Shown piece by piece: positions 17,087-25,040 of a stretch of 64,000 nucleotides of DNA. The notes under the pieces were generated by a model. That model saw only the letters and a list, made by a program, of their open reading frames with translations, was not told the DNA's origin and did not search any database. The stretch is from CAKXIK01 sp050947015 (GTDB taxonomy: Bacteria > Bacillota > Clostridia > Oscillospirales > Acutalibacteraceae), in contig JBMNVT010000005.1 in the NCBI GenBank assembly GCA_050947015.1, positions 1 to 64,000 of the forward strand, in the 5' to 3' direction. The translations under genes were made by a program, and so were the position numbers. How positions within the stretch are numbered: position 1 is the stretch's first letter; each line of letters starts with the position of its first letter.

Positions 17087-18895
17087 TTAAATGGAATCGG
17101 AACTTTTCTGTGCGCCGATATCCGCAGGCTCCTCACTGTAAGGAATGGACACGCGAATGCAGGTTCCCCAACCTTCTGTGCTGTCAATTTTTAATTCGGC
17201 CGCATCGCCGTAAAGGATTATCAGCCTTCTGGCAATGTTCCGCAAAGCGTAATTATGCGTTCCGCCGGTTTTCGGGTTTTGCAGGCAGTGTCTCAGTGCA
17301 GCCAATTCTTCCGGTTTCATGCCGACGCCGTCGTCTTCCACCCTGATTCGCAGCAGCTCTGCGTCCCGTTCCACATGAATCAGAATGCGGCCGTTTTCCG
17401 TTTTTAATTCCAAACCGTGATACACTGCATTTTCAACCAGAGGCTGCAGCAAAAATTTCGGAATCACGGCATTCATCACCGTGTCGTCTGCGGCAATAAT
17501 CAAGTTTATTTTTTCTTCGTAACGGTATTTTTGCACCTGAAAATATTTTTGCACAAAATCCAATTCGTTGCGCAAACGGCAGGTAAGAGAAGAATCATCA
17601 ATAATTTCCCGAAAGCTGTCTGCAAACATCCGGATCACGCCCGCCGTTCGTTTGTCGCCCTGCAGCAGCAGATTCATACGAATGGTTTCCATTGTATTGA
17701 ATAAGTAATGCGGATTGATCTGGCTTTGCAGCGCAATCAGCTGCGCAGACTTCTGTTCGCTTTCGATTCGCTGCTTTTTAATCTCAGTTTCATAAATTTC
17801 ACTCATGAGAAAATGCAGCCGGGCAAGCATGGTTTCAAAATGCCGTCCCAAATCGTAAATCTCATCGTGACCGGTAACCGGAACGAGAACATTGGTATCC
17901 CCATTTTCAACGGCACTCATCGTAGTGGAAAGCAGCTTCAGCCGCCCGGTCAATCGGTGCGCGAACAGCACCAACAGTGTCAGCGCAATTACCGCAAGAG
18001 CGGATCCGATTACAATACCGGTTGTCCTGACTTCCCGGGAACCTTCTTCCGCAACCTGCAGTGGTACCAGATGTACGCTTTGCCAACCCATTATGCCAAG
18101 ATGTGCATTCTCCATTTTTGAGCGAAAAATCAGGTAATCAATAGAGTTCCATTGGAGTGTACCGCTGTTTTCAGCCTGCTGCAAAGCACTTATAATACTG
18201 TTTTTTTCTTCTTCGGCAACGCTGGAAAGCAGCGCCTGGTTTTGCTCGTCCAACAGCAACACCACCGTTCCCGACGACGACGCTTCATCAATATACTCAT
18301 ACAATTCATTAACGCTGATAGAAACCTGCAGAACGCCCACAACTTCCCCGCTACCGGTAAAATAGTTATGAATGGGGGCGCAGCCTGATAAGTATTTTTC
18401 TCCGTATTCCGTACGGATTCCGTTCCACTGAAAAATTCCTTTGGTGTCCTTGCAGGCGGCTGTCATTGCACTAAACTGTGCCGCATCCCGAACGAAGGTG
18501 CCCGAAAACTTGATATTTGTGTTTGGCGTATAAATGTTCACGCGCATTTTTTCAAAACGGTACTGCAGCTGACGCAGCAGCCCCTGAACATTCTCGGCAT
18601 AACGATTGTACAAGGCGTAATCGTCATCAGCATAATCGGTTAAATATCCAATCATTGCGTCTTTGTTGGCGGTATCAAAAGAGGATTGCGCGGATTCGCT
18701 GATCACTTTGAGTAAGTTTTTTCCAACCTGATCCACTGAATGCCGGTAAATCTCACTTGTTTGTGAAATACTGATTGTTCGCACGGACTGTGAAAAATAG
18801 ATGCAGATCAAAAGCACGGGAAATAGCCCGACAAAAATATAAAATAGAATCATTTGTCTTTGCAGCGGAAACCGAAAACGCTTCTTTTGCTTCAT
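17087..18895 (-). CDS. Sensor histidine kinase with extracellular sensor domain (YesM-like)
   Basis: 602 aa. TM1 lies at about 15-37, a large extracellular domain of roughly 250 residues (Cache-like) follows, and TM2 is TGIVIGSALAVIALTLLVLFA, then a HAMP linker. The His_kinase motif is LIALQSQINPHYLFNTMETI and the ATPase region ends with DGVGM and GTHNYALRNIARRL. It senses an extracellular sugar or binding-protein state and phosphorylates the AraC-type regulator, whose start lies 31 bp downstream. The RBS is GGAAAGGGG. Confidence 0.92.
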   Translation of the reverse strand: MKQKKRFRFPLQRQMILFYIFVGLFPVLLICIYFSQSVRTISISQTSEIYRHSVDQVGKNLLKVISESAQSSFDTANKDAMIGYLTDYADDDYALYNRYAENVQGLLRQLQYRFEKMRVNIYTPNTNIKFSGTFVRDAAQFSAMTAACKDTKGIFQWNGIRTEYGEKYLSGCAPIHNYFTGSGEVVGVLQVSISVNELYEYIDEASSSGTVVLLLDEQNQALLSSVAEEEKNSIISALQQAENSGTLQWNSIDYLIFRSKMENAHLGIMGWQSVHLVPLQVAEEGSREVRTTGIVIGSALAVIALTLLVLFAHRLTGRLKLLSTTMSAVENGDTNVLVPVTGHDEIYDLGRHFETMLARLHFLMSEIYETEIKKQRIESEQKSAQLIALQSQINPHYLFNTMETIRMNLLLQGDKRTAGVIRMFADSFREIIDDSSLTCRLRNELDFVQKYFQVQKYRYEEKINLIIAADDTVMNAVIPKFLLQPLVENAVYHGLELKTENGRILIHVERDAELLRIRVEDDGVGMKPEELAALRHCLQNPKTGGTHNYALRNIARRLIILYGDAAELKIDSTEGWGTCIRVSIPYSEEPADIGAQKSSDSI

Positions 18896-19225
18896 TGTAA
18901 GCTACCCCTTTCCAGGCGTTATGTCATCAGATTAAAATTACAGAGGTATCGAACTATACAAAATTTTGCAGAAAACTGAATGATAACCGTATTATATCAT
19001 ATACGAAGAAAAAAGAATATACCCCGGCAGGCAGTAAAAAGTGTGCTCAGCATCTTTCCATCCGGCACCGAAAGGCAGTGAGAATTTCGCACAGAGGTGT
19101 CTGGTTTTCAGCGGAACGGGAAAAATGATCAACAGACAACAATCCCCCGGATGCAGCAATCATCTGCATTCGGGGGATTGTTGTTTCCCTATTAAGGCGT
19201 GAGCTTTTCGAATGGCGCAGCCGCG
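18896..19225. other. Intergenic region before the YesM-like operon
   Basis: 330 bases without a convincing gene. On the minus strand a TATAAT lies at 18996-18991, about 100 bases before the kinase, as a likely -10 box without a good -35. The rest holds the long hairpin at 19138-19182. A minus-strand frame from 19313 to 19047 runs through it but has no RBS and no family resemblance. Confidence 0.4.
19138..19182 (-). terminator. Long hairpin ending the FAD dehydrogenase transcript
   Basis: AACAATCCCCCGGATGCAG (19138-19156) pairs with CTGCATTCGGGGGATTGTT (19164-19182), 19 bp with a single G-U pair and a 7-base loop. Only a weak T-rich tail follows on the minus strand. It is the probable end of the gene that stops at 19226. 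Confidence 0.6.
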
Positions 19226-20614
19226 TCACTCGGAAAGCTTTCTGCCCATCAGTACGCCCATAACAGAGGCCATCATCAGCCCGCGCGTCCATCCGCTGGA
19301 ATCGCCGAGGCAATGGAGCTGCGGAATACTTGTTGCAAAGGCGGTGTCCATTCTGACGCGGTTGCTGTAAAATTTCAGCTCTGGCGAATAAAGCAGCGTT
19401 TCGTCCGACGCAAACCCCGGCACCACCCGATCAACCGCCTGAATAAAATTAATAATATTGACCATGGCGCGGTACGGCATTGCCGCAGTGATGTCGCCGG
19501 CGACGGCGTCCGGCAGGGAAGGGTGCAGGTTGCTGTGGGTCAACTCGTGCTGCCAGGTGCGTTTTCCGTCCAGAATATCACCGTAGCGCTGCACCAGAAT
19601 ATGGCCGGCGCCAAGCATGTTGGTCAGCTCGCCGACTTTTTGCGCATAGGCAATCGGCTGGTTGAACGGTTCGGTAAAATTGTGCGAGCAGAGGATGGCA
19701 AGATTCGTGTTGTCGGACTTAAGCTCTTTGTAGGAATGACCGTTAACTACGGCAAGGTGATTGTCATAATTTTCCTGTGACACAAATCCGCCTGGGTTCT
19801 GGCAAAATGTGCGCACCTTATTTTTAAACGGGCGGGGATAGCCAATCAGCTTGGATTCGTAAAGCACGTTGTTCACGCGTTCCATGATTTCATTGCGTAC
19901 CTCAACGCGCACGCCAATATCTACCGTTCCCGGTTCATGCGCAATCTGGTGGTCGGCGCAAAGCTGTTCCAGCCAGTCAGCACCCCGGCGGCCGGTCGCA
20001 ATGACTGTGTGACCGGCCAAGATTTCAATGGATTGTGCACCCTGTTTTGCCGCGACGCCAATGCAGCGGCCGTTCTGCAGAAGAACGTCTTCACATTCAC
20101 AGCCGAACAAAATTTCTACGCCATTTTGCAGCAAATATTGCTCAATAGCGAGATAAATCTGCTGCGCTTTTTCGGTGCCAAGGTGGCGAATCGGGCAATC
20201 GACAAGCTTCAGTCCCGCGCGGATGGCATTGCGGCGAATCTCTTTAATCTCTTCTTTTTTTCCGATGCCCTCCACATGCGGGTCGGCTCCAAACTCCATA
20301 TAAATCGAATCGGTATAGGAAATAGTTTCCTGAGCAAGGGCTTCGCCGATCAGCTGAGGAAGATCGCCGCCCACCTCGCAGCTCAGCGAGAGTTTTCCAT
20401 CAGAAAAAGCTCCCGCACCGGAAAAACCGGTTGTAATGGCGCAGGACTGACACCCCATGCAATGACCGGTTTGATGCTTCGGGCAGCGACGCTGTTCAAT
20501 GGCCTTTCCCTTTTCCAGTAAAATTATTTTTTTTCTGCTGCACTGGCGCAGAAGCTCCAGCGCTGTAAAAATTCCAGCAGGCCCTGCGCCGACAATCACG
20601 ACATCGCAATTCAT
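19226..20614 (-). CDS. FAD-dependent dehydrogenase of the COG2509 type, riboswitch-controlled
   Basis: 462 aa. The N-terminal FAD-binding motif is VVIVGAGPAGIFTALEL. A Cys-rich segment CPKHQTGHCMGC follows, then the family pattern TTGFSGAGAFSDGKLSLSCEVGG, and the C-terminal FAD contact HCLGDSSGWTRGLMMASVMG. COG2509 proteins are widespread in Firmicutes but have no established substrate. The four clustered Cys (about residues 44-57) could bind a metal or cluster. The RBS AAGGAGG precedes the ATG. The leader at 20640-20750 has a purine-riboswitch architecture with an overlapping terminator, so expression should respond to a purine. It stands alone between two regulator genes. Confidence 0.85.
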   Translation of the reverse strand: MNCDVVIVGAGPAGIFTALELLRQCSRKKIILLEKGKAIEQRRCPKHQTGHCMGCQSCAITTGFSGAGAFSDGKLSLSCEVGGDLPQLIGEALAQETISYTDSIYMEFGADPHVEGIGKKEEIKEIRRNAIRAGLKLVDCPIRHLGTEKAQQIYLAIEQYLLQNGVEILFGCECEDVLLQNGRCIGVAAKQGAQSIEILAGHTVIATGRRGADWLEQLCADHQIAHEPGTVDIGVRVEVRNEIMERVNNVLYESKLIGYPRPFKNKVRTFCQNPGGFVSQENYDNHLAVVNGHSYKELKSDNTNLAILCSHNFTEPFNQPIAYAQKVGELTNMLGAGHILVQRYGDILDGKRTWQHELTHSNLHPSLPDAVAGDITAAMPYRAMVNIINFIQAVDRVVPGFASDETLLYSPELKFYSNRVRMDTAFATSIPQLHCLGDSSGWTRGLMMASVMGVLMGRKLSE

Positions 20615-20639
20615 GCAAAAACCTCCTTAAAAGTGGCAG

Positions 20640-20710
20640 AAAAAACTGCCCTCTTGCCTATAACATTCCCGCAAACCACGGAATTGTTCATAGTCAACTG
20701 AGGGCAGTTG
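20640..20710 (-). terminator. Riboswitch-overlapping terminator in the FAD dehydrogenase leader
   Basis: On the minus strand AACTGCCCTC (20709-20700), which is also the 5' side of aptamer stem P3, can pair with GAGGGCAGTT (20653-20644). TTTTTT follows, ending at 20640. A smaller hairpin ATTCC/GGAAT sits within the loop. Aptamer and terminator are mutually exclusive. Confidence 0.75.
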
Positions 20711-20750
20711 GTAGACACATTCATCCATCTCATGAATTTATATGACAATC
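20682..20750 (-). ncRNA. Purine-type riboswitch aptamer (C74, guanine-class)
   Basis: Read on the minus strand: P1 GATTGTCATA with TATGAACAATT (one bulged A); P2 ATTCAT/ATGAAT with 7-base loop GAGATGG (canonical GAUAUGG); J2/3 GTGTCTACC (canonical GUUUCUACC); P3 CAACT/AGTTG; J3/1 GACTATG. The C in GACTATG is the specificity position that selects guanine/hypoxanthine (adenine types have U). P3 with its loop is about 3 bases shorter than usual, so the L2-L3 kissing contact, which has GG and CC available, would be weaker. It starts a few bases after the promoter at 20763-20791. Confidence 0.8.
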
Positions 20751-20921
20751 ACACAATGAACGATTATAGCGGAAAGCCTGCAAAAAGTCAAGCATCACCG
20801 CTGAACCTTCAAATCCTTGATGTGTAGGTTCTTCTGCTGCGGCAATCAAGCCGGTAGGAAGGAAAACGAAAAGAAACGCCAAGAAAGTTGCTGTGAGCTT
20901 ACATAGTGCTGTTTTTTTCAT
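20730..20921 (-). CDS. Small secreted peptide ORF, possibly a gene remnant
   Basis: 63 aa with a plausible RBS (AGAGAGG, 9 bases before the ATG). The N-terminus MKKTALCKLTATFLAFLFVF and following residues to IAAAEE form a clear secretion signal with an AAA cleavage site. Only about 33 residues would be exported, ending FRYNRSLCDCHINS. Its 3' end overlaps the promoter and first stem of the riboswitch downstream, so the end is constrained by other signals. It may be a small secreted or signalling peptide, or the start of an older gene cut by deletion. No family is recognised. Confidence 0.45.
   Translation of the reverse strand: MKKTALCKLTATFLAFLFVFLPTGLIAAAEEPTHQGFEGSAVMLDFLQAFRYNRSLCDCHINS
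20763..20791 (-). promoter_or_regulatory. Promoter of the riboswitch-FAD dehydrogenase transcript
   Basis: Minus strand TTGACT (20791-20786), 17-base spacer, TATAAT (20768-20763): near consensus. The start would be near 20756, immediately before aptamer P1. The promoter lies inside the small signal-peptide reading frame 20730-20921. Confidence 0.8.
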
Positions 20922-21060
20922 TTCACATGACCTCTCTTTTATATATTGTAATCATTTCCTTTAATGACTACATTTTCATTATAAGGATGGCCTTTTGGTG
21001 AGTCAAGCCCAATTTAGCTAATTTAAAACAAAAAATATAAAATATTTTATTAAAAACATT

Positions 21061-21098
21061 AAAAAAGAAAAAGCACGGTCCAAAATGGAAAGCCGTGC
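21061..21098 (-). terminator. Terminator after the second AraC gene
   Basis: On the minus strand GCACGG (21098-21093) pairs with CCGTGC (21078-21073), followed by TTTTTCTTTTTT. It is a short but clear terminator. Confidence 0.65.
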
Positions 21099-21155
21099 CT
21101 AAAATAAAGATGCTGTTTTTCAAACAGTTTGCCGCGTGCTTTGCGGTTGGGCAGA

Positions 21156-22019
21156 TCAGCGTTCTTTTTGTGCGGAGGGAAGCTCTCCAATGTATTTTTT
21201 ATATTGGCGAGCAAAGTATGAGGGGCTGTTATACCCGCATGCCTCTGCGCACTCGGCAACGGTGCAGTCTCCGGCGGAGAGCATGGTTCTTGCGCTGCGG
21301 CAGCGCTGCAGATTCAGATAGTCAATGATCGTCTGGCCGGTTGCCTCCCGAAAGGTTCGGCAAAGGTAATATTTGCTGAAACCGGTTGCGGAGCAGATAT
21401 CGTCCAGCGTCAGCGGGCGGGCATAATTCTGAGAGATGTAGCGGATTGTATGCTTTACCATGTCGATCCTGTGGGGAGAACGCTCCGCTTCCCGGTTGTC
21501 GGGGGCCGACGCCAGAAAGCCGCGGCACAGCCGGAGCAGCAGCTGCAGCACCTCGCTTTTGATCGCCGCGCTGCCGAACGGAAGCCCGCCTTTCATTTCG
21601 GAGTCAATGCGAAGAAAGGCTCCCGTCAGCATTCTGTCGCGCACAACAGGCATAAAGTTGAGGCGGGAAACTGGCAGACCGAAATTATCACAGAATTCGC
21701 GGTCGACAATCAGGCAGTAATAACGGCAGCCGGGCGCGGGCGAGTAAACGGCGTGCAGATGATTGGAATTGATGACGGCAATTTCACCGGCGGAAACCGA
21801 AATACGCAGATCGTCGGAAAAAACAGTTGCGCGCCCCTCTAAAAAGCACAAAAGCTCGAGCCCCTCGTGCCAGTGGAACGAAGTACAGGGGGAAGCGCTG
21901 TAAACGCGATCCTTGTGAAAAATAATCGGGAAATTCGGGTCGGCGTGAATATGATTTTCATAATATGCGAAGGTCTCCGCTTTTTCCGGCAAAAGATAGC
22001 TGGCATTGTATTTTTTCAT
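21156..22019 (-). CDS. AraC family regulator with cupin domain
   Basis: 287 aa. The N-terminal cupin includes FHWHEGLELLCFLEGRATVF and INSNHLHAVYSPAPGCRYYC, with His residues placed as in metal- or sugar-sensing cupins. The C-terminal HTH pair is LTLDDICSATGFSKYYLCRTFR and VAECAEACGYNSPSYFARQYKK. It is divergent from the two isomerase/epimerase genes and is the natural candidate for their activator. The RBS AAAGGAAG precedes the ATG at 22019. The intergenic 22020-22182 has a TATAAT without a good -35 in front of the isomerase gene, as expected for activation. Confidence 0.88.
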   Translation of the reverse strand: MKKYNASYLLPEKAETFAYYENHIHADPNFPIIFHKDRVYSASPCTSFHWHEGLELLCFLEGRATVFSDDLRISVSAGEIAVINSNHLHAVYSPAPGCRYYCLIVDREFCDNFGLPVSRLNFMPVVRDRMLTGAFLRIDSEMKGGLPFGSAAIKSEVLQLLLRLCRGFLASAPDNREAERSPHRIDMVKHTIRYISQNYARPLTLDDICSATGFSKYYLCRTFREATGQTIIDYLNLQRCRSARTMLSAGDCTVAECAEACGYNSPSYFARQYKKYIGELPSAQKER

Positions 22020-22182
22020 TCCGGGGCTTCCTTTCTGCGGCGTCCGGCGTTTGTGGGCGCTGCGGAGAAATCAGAGCAAGATTGTTTCATTCCTCAGCAA
22101 GATTTTGCCTTTCTTTGCTTCCGTTGTTACTATATAATGAGAACAGGCAAATGTCAAACAAAAAATAACGGAGGTCTTTGAG

Positions 22183-23022
22183 ATGTATCCTTTTTCCATC
22201 GGAGTTATGCTCGACAGCTTTCGCATGAGTGTTCCGGAGGCATTGAAAAAAGCATCGTCCCTCGGTGCGCAGGGCGTTCAGATCTATGCAACACGGGGCG
22301 AAATGGCGCCGGAAAATCTGGTAGGAGCCAAGCGCCGCGAGCTGCTTGACATGGTCAAATCGAACGGACTGACCATTTCTGCCCTGTGCGGCGATCTGGG
22401 CCGCGGTTTCGGAAATGCAGAGCTGAATCCGGCGCTGATTGAAAAATCCAAGCGCATTCTGGATCTCGCCAAGGAACTGGAAACCAATGTCGTTACCACT
22501 CATATCGGCGTGGTGCCGGAGGATCCTTCTCATGAGCGTTATAAAATCATGCAGGAAGCGTGCTTCGAGCTGAGCCGTTACGCCGATTCCATTGATGCGC
22601 ATTTTGCAATTGAAACCGGCCCGGAACGCGCAAAAACGCTGAAAAGCTTTCTGGATGCGCTGCACTCCACCGGTGTTGCCGTCAACCTTGACCCGGCGAA
22701 TCTTGTGATGGTCACAGGGGATGATCCGGTTCAGGCAGTGCATACCCTCAAGGACTATATTGTCCATACACATGCCAAGGACGGCCGCAAGTTGTTCGAC
22801 AAAGATCCCGAAATCATCTATGGTCTCAAAGAGGAGCCTGTTACTTCCGATGCGGCGTTTATTGAGGTTCCGCTCGGTGAGGGCAGTGTGGATTTCCCGA
22901 ATTATCTCAAAGCGCTCAATGAAATCGGCTACAAAGGCTTCCTCACCATCGAGCGCGAGGTCGGCGACAATCCGGTTGCGGACATCCAGCGTGCTGTCGA
23001 ATTTCTGAAAGCCAGAATTTAA
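22183..23022 (+). CDS. Sugar phosphate isomerase/epimerase (xylose-isomerase-like TIM barrel)
   Basis: 279 aa. It belongs to the AP endonuclease 2 / IolE-like barrel family: it begins YPFSIGVMLDSFRMSVPEALKKA and has VVTTHIGVVP, the metal-binding FAIETGPE, NLDPANLVM, VHTHAKDG and LTIEREVG near the C-terminus. The Glu, Asp, His and Glu residues at these points form the usual divalent-metal site. Members interconvert keto- and aldo-sugars, 3-keto sugars or inositol intermediates. The RBS ACGGAGG precedes the ATG. It is followed after 101 bp by a second enzyme of the same superfamily; both are divergent from the AraC gene. Confidence 0.85.
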   Translation: MYPFSIGVMLDSFRMSVPEALKKASSLGAQGVQIYATRGEMAPENLVGAKRRELLDMVKSNGLTISALCGDLGRGFGNAELNPALIEKSKRILDLAKELETNVVTTHIGVVPEDPSHERYKIMQEACFELSRYADSIDAHFAIETGPERAKTLKSFLDALHSTGVAVNLDPANLVMVTGDDPVQAVHTLKDYIVHTHAKDGRKLFDKDPEIIYGLKEEPVTSDAAFIEVPLGEGSVDFPNYLKALNEIGYKGFLTIEREVGDNPVADIQRAVEFLKARI

Positions 23023-23123
23023 GTTTCCCAAAAAACATGATGCAGGTTATGCCGCAAACGCCATGCTCTGCGGCACAACCTTCTGTACAAGAAGAATGAA
23101 TTCTAAAAAAGGAGTGTATCAAT

Positions 23124-24002
23124 ATGAAAATTTCTGCCAGTACTTATAGCTTTATGGGCGCAATCCGCGATGGCCGTATGACGCAGTTCGACTGCATCGC
23201 AAAGGCTAAGGAATTTGGTCTGGACGGAATCGAGTACACCGACCTGCAGGTTCCGGACGGTGTAACTGAAGAGGATTTTGCCAAACAGCTGCGTGAGGAA
23301 TCTGAAAAGCTTGGTATGCCGATCATCAGCCATACCATCGGCGCCGACCTGCTCACCGGCAGCAACGGCGATCTGGATGCTGAAGTGGCGCGCCTCTGCC
23401 ACAAAGTAGATATCGCTGCCATTCTTGGTGCCGGGCTGATGCGCCACGATGCCACCCGCGGTTTTGCCGACGGTACCCGCGGCTGGCGCGGCTTTGATCA
23501 GGCGCTGCCGCGTCTGGTCGAAGGCATCCGCCGCGTGACCGAATACGCCGCCTCCAAGGGCGTCCGCACCATGTCGGAAAACCACGGTTTCTTTGCACAG
23601 GATTCCGACCGTGTTGAAAAAATGGTTAATGCAGTTGCAAGCAATAATTACGGCCTGCTGGTCGATATCGGAAACTTTACCTGCGCAGATGAAGATCCGG
23701 CGATTGCGGTCGGTCGTGTGGCGCCGTATGCTTTCCATGTCCATGCAAAGGATTTCCACATCAAGAGCGCTATGGAACCGAATCCCGGTGCAGGTTTCTT
23801 CCGTTCCCGCAACGGAACCTATCTGCGCGGCGCAATCATCGGTCAGGGCAACGTGCCGGTGCTGCATTGCCTGACCGCGCTGAAAAAGGCCGGTTATGAC
23901 GGCTATGTTTCCATCGAGTTTGAGGGTTCCGAGGACTGTCTGTACGGCATCGCCACCGGCCGCGACAACCTCAAACGTTATATCTCAATGATCGAGGAAT
24001 AA
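23124..24002 (+). CDS. Second sugar phosphate isomerase/epimerase (TIM barrel)
   Basis: 292 aa in the same superfamily as the previous gene but clearly diverged from it: ISASTYSFMGAIRDGRM, then VRTMSENHGFF, LLVDIGNFTCADEDP, FHVHAKDFHIKSA and VSIEFEGSEDCLYGI. The metal ligands are again Glu, Asp, His and Glu. A strong RBS, AAAAGGAGTG, lies before the ATG. Together with the first isomerase and the Gfo/Idh dehydrogenase, it fits a route that oxidises a sugar, isomerises the keto product and rearranges it. The substrate is unknown. Confidence 0.85.
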   Translation: MKISASTYSFMGAIRDGRMTQFDCIAKAKEFGLDGIEYTDLQVPDGVTEEDFAKQLREESEKLGMPIISHTIGADLLTGSNGDLDAEVARLCHKVDIAAILGAGLMRHDATRGFADGTRGWRGFDQALPRLVEGIRRVTEYAASKGVRTMSENHGFFAQDSDRVEKMVNAVASNNYGLLVDIGNFTCADEDPAIAVGRVAPYAFHVHAKDFHIKSAMEPNPGAGFFRSRNGTYLRGAIIGQGNVPVLHCLTALKKAGYDGYVSIEFEGSEDCLYGIATGRDNLKRYISMIEE

Positions 24003-24045
24003 GCGCCGGAGCGCTTTTTTCCTCAGGCGGAAAACCAAACCATCA

Positions 24046-24108
24046 AACGGCGCCTGCTTTGCGGCAGATCATCAGGATCTGCGCAGGGCAGGCGCCGTTT
24101 CTTTCTTT
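24046..24108 (+). terminator. Terminator after the isomerase pair
   Basis: AAACGGCGCCTGC (24046-24058) pairs perfectly with GCAGGCGCCGTTT (24089-24101), followed by CTTTCTTTTC. A smaller hairpin GCGC-CGGA-GCGC with six T's lies directly after the stop codon at 24003-24020. Confidence 0.75.
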
Positions 24109-24277
24109 TCATGCGCAAAATCCGACCGTTTCTGCGCACAAAATCGGATATGCTTGATTTGACTAATTCTGGGAACTGTCATTTTTTCTTTGCGGCAGCG
24201 AATATTTTTTCGCCAACGGGGCAAAATAGCGCAGAATGCAGAAATTTTAAGAACAGATGAAAGGAAACGGATGTGCA

Positions 24278-24625
24278 ATGGAACTCAGGCAATCGCAAAC
24301 CACACTGACGGCGATGCTGGAGGGTGAGTTGGATCACCATTCCGCCAAAGCAGCGCGAGAACGCATCGACGCAGCAGTGGAGAAAAACCACATTCAACTG
24401 CTGCAGCTGGATTTTTCAGGCGTTTCGTTTATGGACAGCTCCGGTATCGGGCTGATCCTTGGCCGCTATCGCCTGATGCAATCGGTAGGCGGCGCTTTGG
24501 AGGTAGTTCACACACCGCCGCAATTGGAAAAGCTGATGCGGCTGGCAGGGCTTTCACAACTGGACGTGATCCGGCAAAGCGCGGAAAATAAAGGAGGGAA
24601 TCTGCATGACACAGCCGATCAATGA
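24278..24625 (+). CDS. spoIIAA: Anti-anti-sigma factor SpoIIAA
   Basis: 115 aa STAS domain. The phosphorylated-serine motif DFSGVSFMDSSGIGLILGR is intact (Ser54/55). When dephosphorylated by SpoIIE it removes SpoIIAB from sigma-F in the forespore. The start at 24278 begins the conserved region (MELRQSQ), with AAAGGA about 12 bases upstream; the in-frame ATG at 24257 has no site. Its end overlaps the spoIIAB start by 20 bases, so the two are translationally coupled. The organism should form endospores. I could not assign the expected sigma-H promoter upstream. Confidence 0.93.
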   Translation: MELRQSQTTLTAMLEGELDHHSAKAARERIDAAVEKNHIQLLQLDFSGVSFMDSSGIGLILGRYRLMQSVGGALEVVHTPPQLEKLMRLAGLSQLDVIRQSAENKGGNLHDTADQ

Positions 24626-25040
24626 AATGCGCCTGACCATCCCGAGCCGCTCGGCAAACGAGGCGTTTGCGCGCGCTTCGGTCGCAGCGTTTATCGCTCA
24701 GCTTGACCCGATGGTGGAAGAGCTTGCGGATATTAAAACCGCTGTTTCAGAGGCGGTGACAAACTGCATCGTTCATGCCTATCATGAATCGGCCGGACTG
24801 ATCTACATAACCTGCCGCATTTTTGGAGATGGCAGGGTACAGATCCGGATCCGGGATCGCGGCTGCGGCATAGAGAATATTGCACAGGCAATGGAGCCGC
24901 TTTATACAACGGCCGGAGGCGAACGGGCGGGGCTTGGTTTCGCGGTGATGCAGAGCTTTACGGACAAGCTGCGCGTGCAGTCTCTGCCCGGAAAAGGTAC
25001 CACTGTCGTCATGGAAAAAACCATCCGCCGCCGCCCATGA
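24606..25040 (+). CDS. spoIIAB: Anti-sigma-F factor / serine kinase SpoIIAB
   Basis: 144 aa GHKL kinase. The N box is IKTAVSEAVTNCIVHAYHE, the G1 box RDRGCGI and the G2 region GGERAGLGFAVMQSF. It holds sigma-F inactive in the predivisional cell and phosphorylates SpoIIAA. The RBS AAAGGAGGG lies 7 bases before the ATG, inside spoIIAA. The stop overlaps the sigF start by 4 bases (ATGA). Confidence 0.95.
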   Translation: MTQPINEMRLTIPSRSANEAFARASVAAFIAQLDPMVEELADIKTAVSEAVTNCIVHAYHESAGLIYITCRIFGDGRVQIRIRDRGCGIENIAQAMEPLYTTAGGERAGLGFAVMQSFTDKLRVQSLPGKGTTVVMEKTIRRRP

